A DNA stretch of 43,243 nucleotides from Gemmatimonas sp. Lineage in GTDB: Bacteria > Gemmatimonadota > Gemmatimonadetes > Gemmatimonadales > Gemmatimonadaceae. A program made the translations under genes and the position numbers. The stretch spans positions 1 through 43,243 of the forward strand of contig JAJKIR010000166.1 in assembly GCA_021154325.1 (NCBI GenBank), in the 5' to 3' direction. How positions within the stretch are numbered: position 1 is the first letter of the stretch; each line of letters starts with the position of its first letter. A model generated the notes under the pieces. It saw only the letters and a list, made by a program, of their open reading frames with translations, ran no database searches and was not told the DNA's origin. Shown piece by piece: positions 24,927 through 32,771 of the stretch.

Positions 24927-25835
24927 ATGCCAACACAAGTATCTGCTGAACGCCTCGAGGCTATCACCTCGAGCATCCTCCAGCCGACCGCGGCCAACGG
25001 CGTACAGGGGCGCACGGGTGTCTTCGAGGAAGTGATCGCCGGGCTCACCGCGATGATCACGCGCCACCGACCTGACGGTGCTGAGGTACTACGCTTCCCG
25101 CCAGTCATGAGTCGCGCGTTGCTCGAGAAATCCGGCTACCTCAAGAGCTTTCCGCACTTGCTCGGCTGTGTGAGCTCGATGACGGGGACGGAATCGAAGA
25201 TTCGCGCGCTGATCGAGGGCAAGGCATCTGGCCAGGAATGGGTCGATGCGCTTGCGGCAACGGATCTCGTCCTGACACCGGCGGCGTGCTACCAGGTCTA
25301 TCCCATCATCGCCGCGCGCGGTGACGTGCCACAGACCGGGGTCATTGTCGATGTCGAGTCGTACTGCTTCCGTCGCGAGGCGTCATCTGAGCTTGGTCGC
25401 ATGCAGGCGTTCCGCATGCGCGAATATGTCTGTATCGGCGCACCCGAGACAGCGCTCGCCTTTCGTGAGAGTTGGAAGGCGAAGGCCGAGCAGATGGCGA
25501 ACCAGCTCGGCGTCCCCTTCACGCTCGCTCCGGCCAGCGACCCGTTCTTCGGACGCGCTGGCAAACTGATGGCCGTGAATCAGGTTGAGCAAGCGCTCAA
25601 GTTCGAGCTGCTCATACCGGTGAACTCGGAGGAAGCACCGACGGCGTGCATGAGCTTTAACTATCACCAGGATCACTTCGGAACCACTTGGGGCCTTCGC
25701 ACCGACGATGGCGCCGTGGCGCACACGGCGTGCTCCGCCTTCGGCCTCGATCGTTTGACGATCGCCTTGTTCGCGACGCACGGACTCGATCTCGAGGCGT
25801 GGCCCGGTCACGTCCGCGAAGCACTCTCGCTCTAA
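24927..25835 (+). CDS. Amino acid:[carrier protein] ligase, class II aaRS-like
   Basis: A protein of 302 residues resembling the catalytic core of atypical seryl-tRNA synthetases. The class II motif 2 loop reads CFRREASSELGRMQAFRMREYVCIG (shown in parts at about residues 148-172) and motif 3 ends HTACSAFGLDRLTIALF. Cys in LTPAACY, Glu in RMREY and Cys in HTACSAF fit the zinc-ligand triad that holds the substrate amino group. The tRNA-binding coiled coil of real SerRS is absent. Characterised homologues from Bradyrhizobium and Agrobacterium activate glycine or alanine with ATP and load it on a carrier protein. The amino acid used here is not predictable. ATG 24927 follows the dehydrogenase stop by one base; the stop overlaps the MetY start (TAATG). 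Confidence 0.9.
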   Translation: MPTQVSAERLEAITSSILQPTAANGVQGRTGVFEEVIAGLTAMITRHRPDGAEVLRFPPVMSRALLEKSGYLKSFPHLLGCVSSMTGTESKIRALIEGKASGQEWVDALAATDLVLTPAACYQVYPIIAARGDVPQTGVIVDVESYCFRREASSELGRMQAFRMREYVCIGAPETALAFRESWKAKAEQMANQLGVPFTLAPASDPFFGRAGKLMAVNQVEQALKFELLIPVNSEEAPTACMSFNYHQDHFGTTWGLRTDDGAVAHTACSAFGLDRLTIALFATHGLDLEAWPGHVREALSL

Positions 25836-27181
25836 TGCGTCCGGAAACGATCGCGCTTCACCACGGCTATACAGCTGACGGACGGGCATCGACGACGGCG
25901 GTGCCCATCTACCAGTCGGCGGCGTATGAATTCGAGAGCGCCGACCATGCGGCTGCGCTCTTCAACCTGGAAGTAGACGGCTATCGCTACTCGCGCATCA
26001 GCAATCCGACGAATGACGTCCTCGAGCGTCGCGTCGCGGCGATGGAGGGCGGACTCCAGGCGCTGAGCGTCAGCTCGGGCCAGGCAGCCCTGCACTTCGC
26101 GACGCTTAATGTGACGTCGCCCGGTACCAACATCGTCTCCGTGCCGCAGCTTTACGGCACGACCTACACGTTATTCGCGCACCTGCTTCCCAAAATGGGA
26201 GTCACGGTTCGCTTTGCGGCGAACGACACGCCAGCAGCCATCCACGCGCTCATCGATGCGGACACCCGCGCGGTCTATTGCGAGAGCGTGGGCAACCCAG
26301 CCGGGAACGTCTGCGATATCGAGGCGCTGGCGAGCGTCGCGCACGCTCAGGGCATCCCGCTGATCGTCGACAACACGGTACCGACGCCGATTCTCTCGCG
26401 TCCAATTCAGTTCGGTGCCGACATCGTCGTTCACTCGCTCACGAAGTTCATGGGCGGTCACGGGACCACGATGGGCGGCATCATCGTGGATTCAGGAAAG
26501 TTTCCGTGGGCGGAGCACGCGTCGCGGTTCCCGATGTTCACGGAGCCGGATGCATCGTACCACGATCTCGTCTACACCGATCACTTCGGCGACGCGGCAT
26601 ACATCGGACGCTGCCGCAGCGTGTATCAACGTACGCTTGGCTCGGTCCTCTCGCCGCTCAATGCGTTTTTGCTGTTGCAGGGCATCGAATCCGTAGCGGT
26701 CCGCATGGACCGGCACGTCGAGAACGCGCGCAAAGTCGCCGAGTTTCTGCGAGATGACTCGCGAGTCGAGTGGATCAACTATACGGGCTTCCCCGATAGC
26801 CCGTACTATGGCCTCACACAGAAGTATCTCGGCGGTCGTGCCTGCTCGATCATGACATTCGGGATCCGGGGAGGCCTAACGGCTGGCGCGCACTTCTACG
26901 ATGCGCTTTCGCTGATCAAGCGAGTGGTAAACCTCGGTGATTCGAAGTCGCTCGCGTGTCATCCGGCGTCCACTACGCATCGCCAGATGACGTCAGCGGA
27001 GCAGCTCAAGGCGGGTGTCACGCCGGAGATGATCCGGCTGAGCATCGGAATCGAGCATATCGACGACATTCTCGTCGATCTGGACCGGGCACTCGACGCC
27101 GCCTTCCCGGCGCGCGTCAGCAGTTACATCGGCAATTCACATCTGTCCCGGCCAACAGCGGCGCAGGTGGCCATCGAATGA
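25835..27181 (+). CDS. MetY-like O-acylhomoserine sulfhydrylase / gamma-substitution PLP enzyme
   Basis: A protein of 448 residues, standard for the Cys/Met-metabolism PLP family. Typical segments are PIYQSAAYEF, YSRISNPTNDVLERRVAAMEGG, SSGQAALHFA, YGTTYTLF, ESVGNPAGNV, IVDNTVPTP and the PLP lysine in VVHSLTKFMGGHGT. C-terminal NLGDSKSLACHPASTTHRQM is diagnostic of the O-acetylhomoserine sulfhydrylase branch. The normal reaction replaces the acyl group of O-acetylhomoserine with sulfide to give homocysteine. Relatives in secondary metabolism, such as LolC, use other nucleophiles. Both ends overlap its neighbours (TAATG and ATGA), so it is coupled to the carrier-protein ligase and the MetA-like gene. 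A plain methionine role is the alternative. Confidence 0.93.
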   Translation: MRPETIALHHGYTADGRASTTAVPIYQSAAYEFESADHAAALFNLEVDGYRYSRISNPTNDVLERRVAAMEGGLQALSVSSGQAALHFATLNVTSPGTNIVSVPQLYGTTYTLFAHLLPKMGVTVRFAANDTPAAIHALIDADTRAVYCESVGNPAGNVCDIEALASVAHAQGIPLIVDNTVPTPILSRPIQFGADIVVHSLTKFMGGHGTTMGGIIVDSGKFPWAEHASRFPMFTEPDASYHDLVYTDHFGDAAYIGRCRSVYQRTLGSVLSPLNAFLLLQGIESVAVRMDRHVENARKVAEFLRDDSRVEWINYTGFPDSPYYGLTQKYLGGRACSIMTFGIRGGLTAGAHFYDALSLIKRVVNLGDSKSLACHPASTTHRQMTSAEQLKAGVTPEMIRLSIGIEHIDDILVDLDRALDAAFPARVSSYIGNSHLSRPTAAQVAIE

Positions 27182-28185
27182 ACGGGCCATTGTACTCCCC
27201 GACACGCGGGCGAGTGGCGCACGCACGAACTGGACGTGAGCCGCTCGTGATCGGCTTGATCAACAACATGCCGGATGGGGCGCTGCAGAGTACCGAGCAG
27301 CAGTTCAGTGACTTGCTCGCGCGTGCCGGCGCTGGCTACAACGTCCGATTGCGTGTGTTTTCGTTTCCCGAGTTGGTTCGCGGCGAAGCTGGGCGGCGGT
27401 ACGTCGAGGAGCGGTACGAGTCGATCGATGCGCTCTGGTCAGGCGAGTTCGATGGGCTCATCGTTACCGGTGCCGAGCCACGGACCGCGACGCTGCCAGA
27501 GGAAGTGTACTGGCCATCACTCACGCGACTCCTCGATTGGGCGATCGATTCGGAAACGCCGACAATCTGGTCCTGCCTCGCTGCCCACGCCGCCGTTCTC
27601 TACCTCAGTGGGATTGCACGACGACGACTCCCCCAGAAAATCTCCGGGCTATTCCGGTGTGAGAAGACGAGTAACGACGCGCTAGTCGCGGATCTGCCTA
27701 CATCGTGGCGGATTCCTCACTCGCGACTCAACACAGTGGATGCCGAGCAGCTTGCGGCCGCCGGATACGAGATTGTCTCCTTCTCCGACGAAGCGGGCCC
27801 GGACACCTTCGTCCTTCAGAGGGGTGCCCCGTTTGTGTTTTTTCAGGGACATCCGGAGTACGACGCCGGTGCCCTCTTCCGCGAGTATCGGCGCGACGTT
27901 GGTCGCTATCTCGCTGGAACCATGGAGACGTATCCGGAGATGCCGACCGGATACTTCGATGACCAGACCGCGAGGGCATTCGCGGCGTTTCGCAATCTCG
28001 CCGAGCGCGAGCGCACGCGTGAGTTGCTGGAAGGATTTCCAGGGCGTGACGCACGAGCCATTCCGCCGCACCTCTGGCTCGACCCAGCCGTTCGCCTCTA
28101 TTCGAATTGGCTCTCTGCTCTCGGAACGGAGTGTCGATCGGAAGCGGCCACGGTAGCTGGCGCAGCGGTGCTACGCGGCAATTAA
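27178..28185 (+). CDS. MetA-like homoserine O-acyltransferase
   Basis: A protein of 335 residues of the class I glutamine-amidotransferase-like MetA family. The catalytic Cys is in TIWSCLAAHAAV (Cys133), the catalytic His and Glu are in FFQGHPEYDAGALFREY, and FDGLIVTGAE and LPQKISGLF match MetA. The segment that in E. coli MetA reads N-L-M-P-K-K here reads NNMPDG, so the active-site Lys is replaced. It may therefore belong to a side branch with a changed acyl donor or acceptor. It should acylate the hydroxyl of homoserine using succinyl-CoA or acetyl-CoA, giving the substrate of the MetY-like enzyme whose gene it overlaps by 4 bases. Confidence 0.87.
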   Translation: MNGPLYSPTRGRVAHARTGREPLVIGLINNMPDGALQSTEQQFSDLLARAGAGYNVRLRVFSFPELVRGEAGRRYVEERYESIDALWSGEFDGLIVTGAEPRTATLPEEVYWPSLTRLLDWAIDSETPTIWSCLAAHAAVLYLSGIARRRLPQKISGLFRCEKTSNDALVADLPTSWRIPHSRLNTVDAEQLAAAGYEIVSFSDEAGPDTFVLQRGAPFVFFQGHPEYDAGALFREYRRDVGRYLAGTMETYPEMPTGYFDDQTARAFAAFRNLAERERTRELLEGFPGRDARAIPPHLWLDPAVRLYSNWLSALGTECRSEAATVAGAAVLRGN

Positions 28186-28197
28186 GACAAACTCGCG

Positions 28198-29649
28198 ATG
28201 CACTCTCCTGACGACTTGATGCCGCCGGTCTCGGTGCTCTTTCCGCCACGCGCGGAGCGCGTGCAGTGGGACGATTATCTGACCCGCGAGCTATTGTGCG
28301 CGAGTGAGCGCGTCGCCGATGGATCCGTTGTACCGACGCTCGACATGGCGAGGCTACGCTCGGAGCTGGCTGAATTTGACTTCGCCACTCCGCGCGCGCT
28401 CGACGAGCTGCTGCCGTGGACGATCGCGCAACTCGAGCACGGCGTCGTCCACATGACGAATCCTCGTTACTTCGGCTTGTTCAATCCAGCACCGAGCTTC
28501 CCCGCTCTCTGCGGTGACCGCATAACGGGCGTATTCAACCCGCAGCTCGCCACCGCGACGACCTCACCCGCGGCCGTCGAGATCGAGTCGCACGTGATTT
28601 CGGCAATCGCGCGACGGGTTGGCTTGCCACCCGAGGCGACGGGACACTTCACTTCGGGCGGCTCCGAAGCGAACTACACAGCCGTCCTGTGCGCACTCAC
28701 GCACGCCAACGATCGATTCGCTCTCGATGGTGCGCGATGCTTCCGTGGTCAACCGGTATTCTACATCTCGCGCGAGAGTCATCTCGCTTGGGTGAAGATC
28801 GGCCATCAAGCAGGAATCGGTCGCTCCGCCGTGCGGCAGGTACCAACCGACGGGACGGGCCGGATGGACGTGGTCGCCCTCGAGCGCATGCTCACCGAGG
28901 ACACGGCGCGCGGCTGCGTGCCCGTTTTGATCGTTGCGACTGCCGGGACCACCAACGCCGGCATGATCGATCCAATCGAACGCTGTGCGGAGCTCGCGCG
29001 GGCGCACGGCTTGTGGCTGCACGTGGACGCGGCGTGGGGCGGCGCAGTCATCGCGTCCCAGCGTCTGCGCGGCGTGCTCTCCGGCATCGAGCGCGCTGAT
29101 TCCGTCACGATCGACGCGCACAAGTGGTTCGCGACCACGATGGGGTGCGGAATGTTCATCACGCGCGATCCGCTGATTCTCTCCAGGACGTTCCAGGTGT
29201 CGACAGGGTTCATGCCGTCGAACACGGCGACTGTCGATCCCTATGTCACGACCGCCCAGTGGTCGCGACGGTTTCTCGGCGTGCGCTTGTTCCTTTCGCT
29301 CGCGGCGGCCGGCTGGAACGGTTATGCGCAACATGTCGAACGCTCGGCCGATCTGATTGCACGGCTGCGCGCGCTGCTCGTGGAGCGTGAGTGGCGCATC
29401 GTCAACGACTCGCCGCTGGCGCTTCTGTGTGTCGAGCCTCCAGCTGACGGCCCGGATGCGCGCACGATTGGCGCACACGTGCTCGCGTCCGGCCGAGCTT
29501 GGATTGCCGTAGCCAAGTATGAGGGCCGAGACGTGCTTCGCATCTGCCTGACGCACGGGGAGGCGACCATCGATGACATTCGCGAGCTCGTCGACGCGCT
29601 CACTGACGCTTGCCGTAGCCCGCAAAGCCTAACGGCGGCATCCGCTTGA
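28198..29649 (+). CDS. Group II PLP-dependent amino acid decarboxylase
   Basis: A protein of 483 residues of the aromatic-amino-acid/glutamate/diaminobutyrate decarboxylase fold. Characteristic segments are HMTNPRYFGLFNP, FTSGGSEANYTAVLCAL, ATAGTTNAGMIDPI, LHVDAAWGGAV and the PLP lysine in VTIDAHKWFATTMGCGMF. It removes the alpha-carboxyl of an amino acid to give an amine; the substrate cannot be told from sequence alone. ATG 28198 is 12 bases after the MetA-like stop. In this setting it could decarboxylate the gamma-substituted product of the MetY-like enzyme or supply a separate amine building block. Some relatives carry out oxidative deamination rather than simple decarboxylation. Confidence 0.9.
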   Translation: MHSPDDLMPPVSVLFPPRAERVQWDDYLTRELLCASERVADGSVVPTLDMARLRSELAEFDFATPRALDELLPWTIAQLEHGVVHMTNPRYFGLFNPAPSFPALCGDRITGVFNPQLATATTSPAAVEIESHVISAIARRVGLPPEATGHFTSGGSEANYTAVLCALTHANDRFALDGARCFRGQPVFYISRESHLAWVKIGHQAGIGRSAVRQVPTDGTGRMDVVALERMLTEDTARGCVPVLIVATAGTTNAGMIDPIERCAELARAHGLWLHVDAAWGGAVIASQRLRGVLSGIERADSVTIDAHKWFATTMGCGMFITRDPLILSRTFQVSTGFMPSNTATVDPYVTTAQWSRRFLGVRLFLSLAAAGWNGYAQHVERSADLIARLRALLVEREWRIVNDSPLALLCVEPPADGPDARTIGAHVLASGRAWIAVAKYEGRDVLRICLTHGEATIDDIRELVDALTDACRSPQSLTAASA

Positions 29650-29692
29650 CCACCTGATTCACCATTTCACCCGCATTGCCGAGGATCTTTCG

Positions 29693-29956
29693 ATGGCCGC
29701 CAGTATCCGCACAACGATCATTTCACAATTCGAACAGGTCGCCGCCGAGCAGCGCCACAAGCTGGCCTCTCTCACGGATGAACGTCCGCTCATGGAATCG
29801 GGTCTCGACTCGCTCGCGTTTGCGATCGTCGTTGCCCGACTCGAAGACTCACTCGGGATCGATCCCTTCAGCGCATCCGAAGAACTTCAGTTCCCGGTGA
29901 CGTTCGGAGATTTCATCCACATGTATGAAAAGATGTACGAGAATGCCACGACGTAG
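29693..29956 (+). CDS. Stand-alone carrier protein (second of two)
   Basis: A protein of 87 residues with an acyl-carrier fold. The phosphopantetheine serine lies in MESGLDSLAFAIVVARLED near residue 43, here with the ordinary D-S-L motif. A GAGG lies eight bases before the ATG. Its 3' end overlaps the following acyl-AMP ligase gene by 14 bases, which points to that ligase as its loading enzyme. The first carrier protein has a different motif and lies next to the amino acid ligase, so the two carriers probably hold different substrates. Confidence 0.9.
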   Translation: MAASIRTTIISQFEQVAAEQRHKLASLTDERPLMESGLDSLAFAIVVARLEDSLGIDPFSASEELQFPVTFGDFIHMYEKMYENATT

Positions 29957-31346
29957 GACGGCATCACTCTGGGAATCGCTTGCCAGGGCCGGCCTCGAGA
30001 GAGGCCGGTCCTTATGCGCGACTGATACCTCCATCACACTCGCGGAGCTCGAGTCGGGCTCCGCCCTCGGCAATCGACTGTCCGAACTTCGCGACCGGTC
30101 GGTGCTGGTCTCCACTTCGGACCAACTGGCGGCGGCGCTCGCGCTGATTGAGCTCGACGGCATCGCACGACGGCTCGTGCTGTGCCCGTCGGATTTTGAT
30201 CGCGCACATCTGCCCTATGTGCTCGCGACGGCGGAAATCGACGCGATTGTCACCGACACCCCCGCCGAGCTGAGTGGCTTCGGCGTCGCCTGTGTGATGC
30301 CATGTCATCGAGCGGTGCACCGGCAGGCGGTCGACCGCTCCGCGCGGCACGACACCGAGTGGATTCTCTTCACGTCGGGGACAACAGGCGTGCCGAAGAT
30401 GGTGGTGCACACCCTGGCGACGCTCACGGGCGCGATCAAGCCGGCGGGGAGCCTCGCTGGGCCGGTGGTCTGGGCGACGTTCTATGACATTCGTCGGTAC
30501 GGCGGCCTCCAGATCTTCCTCCGCGCGCTCATCGGCGGCGGATCGCTCCTGCTCTCCGATGCCGGTGAACCAGTCAGCGCATTTCTAGCCCGCGCGACGG
30601 AGCACGGTGTCACCCACATTACGGGCACTCCGACTCACTGGCGACGCGCGCTGATGAGCCCCGCGGCGCGGGCTCTCTCGCCCGAGTACGCCCGACTCTC
30701 CGGAGAGATTGCTGACCAAGCGGTGATCGATCATCTCCAGTCAACATTTCCCGAGGCGAAGGTGGCACACGCGTTCGCATCGACCGAGGCGGGCGTTGCG
30801 TTCGAGGTGACAGACGGCCAGGCCGGTTTTCCATCGAGCTTCCTTGCGCGCGACGGCGACGACGTCGACTTGAAGGTCCAAGACGACACGTTGCGCATCC
30901 GGTCATCACGCACGGCGCTTCGCTATCTCGGCGATGGAAGTGAATCGCTCCTCGATGCGGAAGGATTCGTCGACACCGGCGACGTGCTCGAGCGGCGCGG
31001 CGAGCGCTATCACTTCGCGGGCCGCCGTGGTGGGATCATCAACGTCGGCGGCCTCAAGATCCATCCGGAGGAAGTCGAGGCGGTGATCAATCGGCACCCG
31101 AACGTGCGCATGTCGCTAGTGACGGCGCGAAAGAATCCGATCACCGGTGCGATAGTTGCCGCTGAGGTGGTGCTCGCGTTGGGCGCCGAGCCATGCATCG
31201 ACGCGCTGACGGTCGAAAGGACGAAAGCGGAGATTCTCGAGACCTGTCGCAGTGCACTCGCCGCGCACAAGGTGCCGGCGTCCATCCGGATCGTTAATGC
31301 GCTGGCGGTGACGCCTTCCGGAAAGCTGGGACGGCGGAATGCCTAA
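29943..31346 (+). CDS. Compact acyl-AMP ligase (ANL superfamily), probably loading the second carrier protein
   Basis: A protein of 467 residues. The A3 loop WILFTSGTTGVPKMVVHT is near residue 141, A5 is HAFASTEAGVAFE, A7 is FVDTGDVLERRG, A8 is AGRRGGIINVGGLKIHPEEVE and the A10 lysine is in VTPSGKLGRRN at the end. The N-terminal half is about 80 residues shorter than in typical fatty-acyl or aryl-CoA ligases, as in small ligases dedicated to carrier proteins. It should adenylate a carboxylic acid and transfer it to phosphopantetheine. ATG 29943 overlaps the carrier gene and an upstream ATG at 29925 is possible. The acid is unknown. The stop overlaps the start of the reductase gene by 8 bases. 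Confidence 0.87.
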   Translation: MPRRRTASLWESLARAGLERGRSLCATDTSITLAELESGSALGNRLSELRDRSVLVSTSDQLAAALALIELDGIARRLVLCPSDFDRAHLPYVLATAEIDAIVTDTPAELSGFGVACVMPCHRAVHRQAVDRSARHDTEWILFTSGTTGVPKMVVHTLATLTGAIKPAGSLAGPVVWATFYDIRRYGGLQIFLRALIGGGSLLLSDAGEPVSAFLARATEHGVTHITGTPTHWRRALMSPAARALSPEYARLSGEIADQAVIDHLQSTFPEAKVAHAFASTEAGVAFEVTDGQAGFPSSFLARDGDDVDLKVQDDTLRIRSSRTALRYLGDGSESLLDAEGFVDTGDVLERRGERYHFAGRRGGIINVGGLKIHPEEVEAVINRHPNVRMSLVTARKNPITGAIVAAEVVLALGAEPCIDALTVERTKAEILETCRSALAAHKVPASIRIVNALAVTPSGKLGRRNA

Positions 31347-32070
31347 TGTCGTCGTCACCGGCGGCAGCCGCGGACTCGGGCTCGGGATCGCGAAGACACT
31401 CCGGTCCGCCGGGCATGACGTGATTGCGGTGGCCCGGCGCGAGAGTGAAGCGCTCACCGAAGCGATGAACACTTCTTCGCCCAGCGGTGGCTCCATTCGG
31501 TTCGTGCCGTTCGACCTTGGATGCATCGGCCAGCTTCCAGATCTTGTCAAGGAGATCAGGGCCGCGTACGGACCGATCTTCGGCTTGGTCAACAATGCCG
31601 GTATCGGAACGAGCGGCGTATTGGCCACGATGCGCGACGCGGACATCGAATCGCTGATCCGAATCAATACCCTGTCGCCGCTGGTGCTCACGAAGTACGT
31701 CGTGCGGTCGATGATGACGGGCCAGGGCGGCCGCATCGTCAACGTTTCGTCCATTGTTGCCTCCACCGGCTACTCGGGACTCTCGGTATACAGCTGCACG
31801 AAAGCCGCGCTCATCGGATTCACACGTTCGCTCGCACGCGAAGTCGGTGCGCTGGGAATCACTGTGAATGCCGTGGCGCCCGGTTTCGTCAGTACCGAAA
31901 TGACAGGAGGGCTCGGCGAGCAGGCGCGGGAAAAGATTGCGCGACGAAGTGCGCTGCGACGGATGCCGGAAGTCGATGACATCGCGAACGCCGTTGAATT
32001 CCTGCTCAGCGACAAAGCGAAAAATATCACCGGCACCACGCTGACTGTGGATGCCGGCAACACCGCTTGA
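31339..32070 (+). CDS. FabG-like short-chain dehydrogenase/reductase
   Basis: A protein of 243 residues. The cofactor loop is VVTGGSRGLGLGIA, the structural NNAG motif is in GLVNNAGIGTSGV, the catalytic triad is in NVSSIVASTGYSGL and VYSCTKAAL (Ser, Tyr-x3-Lys), and NAVAPGFVSTEMT and ITGTTLTVDAGN complete the classical fold. Arg and Ser after the glycine loop favour NADPH. FabG homologues reduce 3-oxoacyl groups on carrier proteins, in line with its position behind a carrier protein and ligase. With no ketosynthase in the window, the substrate could instead be another carrier-bound ketone or imine. Confidence 0.92.
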   Translation: MPNVVVTGGSRGLGLGIAKTLRSAGHDVIAVARRESEALTEAMNTSSPSGGSIRFVPFDLGCIGQLPDLVKEIRAAYGPIFGLVNNAGIGTSGVLATMRDADIESLIRINTLSPLVLTKYVVRSMMTGQGGRIVNVSSIVASTGYSGLSVYSCTKAALIGFTRSLAREVGALGITVNAVAPGFVSTEMTGGLGEQAREKIARRSALRRMPEVDDIANAVEFLLSDKAKNITGTTLTVDAGNTA

Positions 32071-32080
32071 TGTGAGGGCA

Positions 32081-32554
32081 ATGATGGACTCCGACACATT
32101 TCGACGACTCCGCGGCCGCTTCGCGTCCAGTATCGCGATCATCACCGCGCGAGATGGTGAGCAGGATCTGGGGATGACGGTGAGCGCTTTTTGCTCCGTC
32201 AGCCTGTCCCCGCCAACGGTGCTGGTCTGCGTCGACCGCCAAGCCTCGATGCATGATCTACTGCTCAGCCATCCTAAGCTCGGACTCAGCATCGTCGCGG
32301 CCGATCACGAAGCCCATTCGCGCCGTTTCGCCGACAGAGGTGAGAGGCAGCGCTTCGAGGGAATTCCCTTCACGCGCGGTGAGAGCGACGTGATGCTGCT
32401 CGACAACGCGCTCGCACAAATCGAATGCCAGCTCACGGAGCACGTCGAGGCCGGAGACCACACAATTTTTATTGCCCGCGTTGACCGCGGCACGTGTGGT
32501 GAGGGGCGCCCACTCCTGTATTATCGGGGTAATTACGCGCAACTCGCGGGATGA
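32081..32554 (+). CDS. Flavin reductase (HpaC-like, FMN-binding split barrel)
   Basis: A protein of 157 residues. The FMN-binding split barrel is shown by FRRLRGRFASSIAIITA, LGMTVSAFCSVSLSPPTVLVCVDR, HPKLGLSIVAADHE and the C-terminal DHTIFIARVDRG...PLLYYRGNY. These enzymes reduce free FMN or FAD with NAD(P)H for two-component monooxygenases. No obvious monooxygenase partner lies in the window, so the reduced flavin may serve the dehydrogenase-like flavoprotein or an enzyme elsewhere. Two adjacent ATGs (32081 and 32084) follow GAGGG; the second has better spacing. It is the last gene of the plus-strand operon, and a 217-base gap follows. Confidence 0.88.
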   Translation: MMDSDTFRRLRGRFASSIAIITARDGEQDLGMTVSAFCSVSLSPPTVLVCVDRQASMHDLLLSHPKLGLSIVAADHEAHSRRFADRGERQRFEGIPFTRGESDVMLLDNALAQIECQLTEHVEAGDHTIFIARVDRGTCGEGRPLLYYRGNYAQLAG

Positions 32555-32771
32555 CGGCACCGACGCGTGCGGGGCGAGCATCGCGCGTACTCACCCGTCT
32601 CCGCCGAACCGCAAGACTGTGGCAGCGGCTCGACACGTCTACGCTCCGGAAGTTGCTAGCGGCTTGCGGCGTTTGAGGTTGGCATAGGGGCGAGAACTTG
32701 CATTCACGCGCCGCATCCGCGGGCCGGCTATGCCACACTGCCGATCCTGCCAATCGCTTCAGCCATCTGAC

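Noticed and set aside
24927..25835. A true seryl-tRNA synthetase
   Set aside because: Only 302 residues, no N-terminal tRNA-binding coiled coil, and it sits in a carrier-protein operon; the carrier-protein ligase family explains it better.
28564..29625. Minus-strand reading frame of about 350 codons
   Set aside because: Antisense shadow of the decarboxylase gene, caused by high GC.
32687..32703. Sigma-54 promoter before the exopolysaccharide operon
   Set aside because: GG-N10-GC spacing and TTGCA at -12 are present, but the -24 box matches only the GG; too weak to call.
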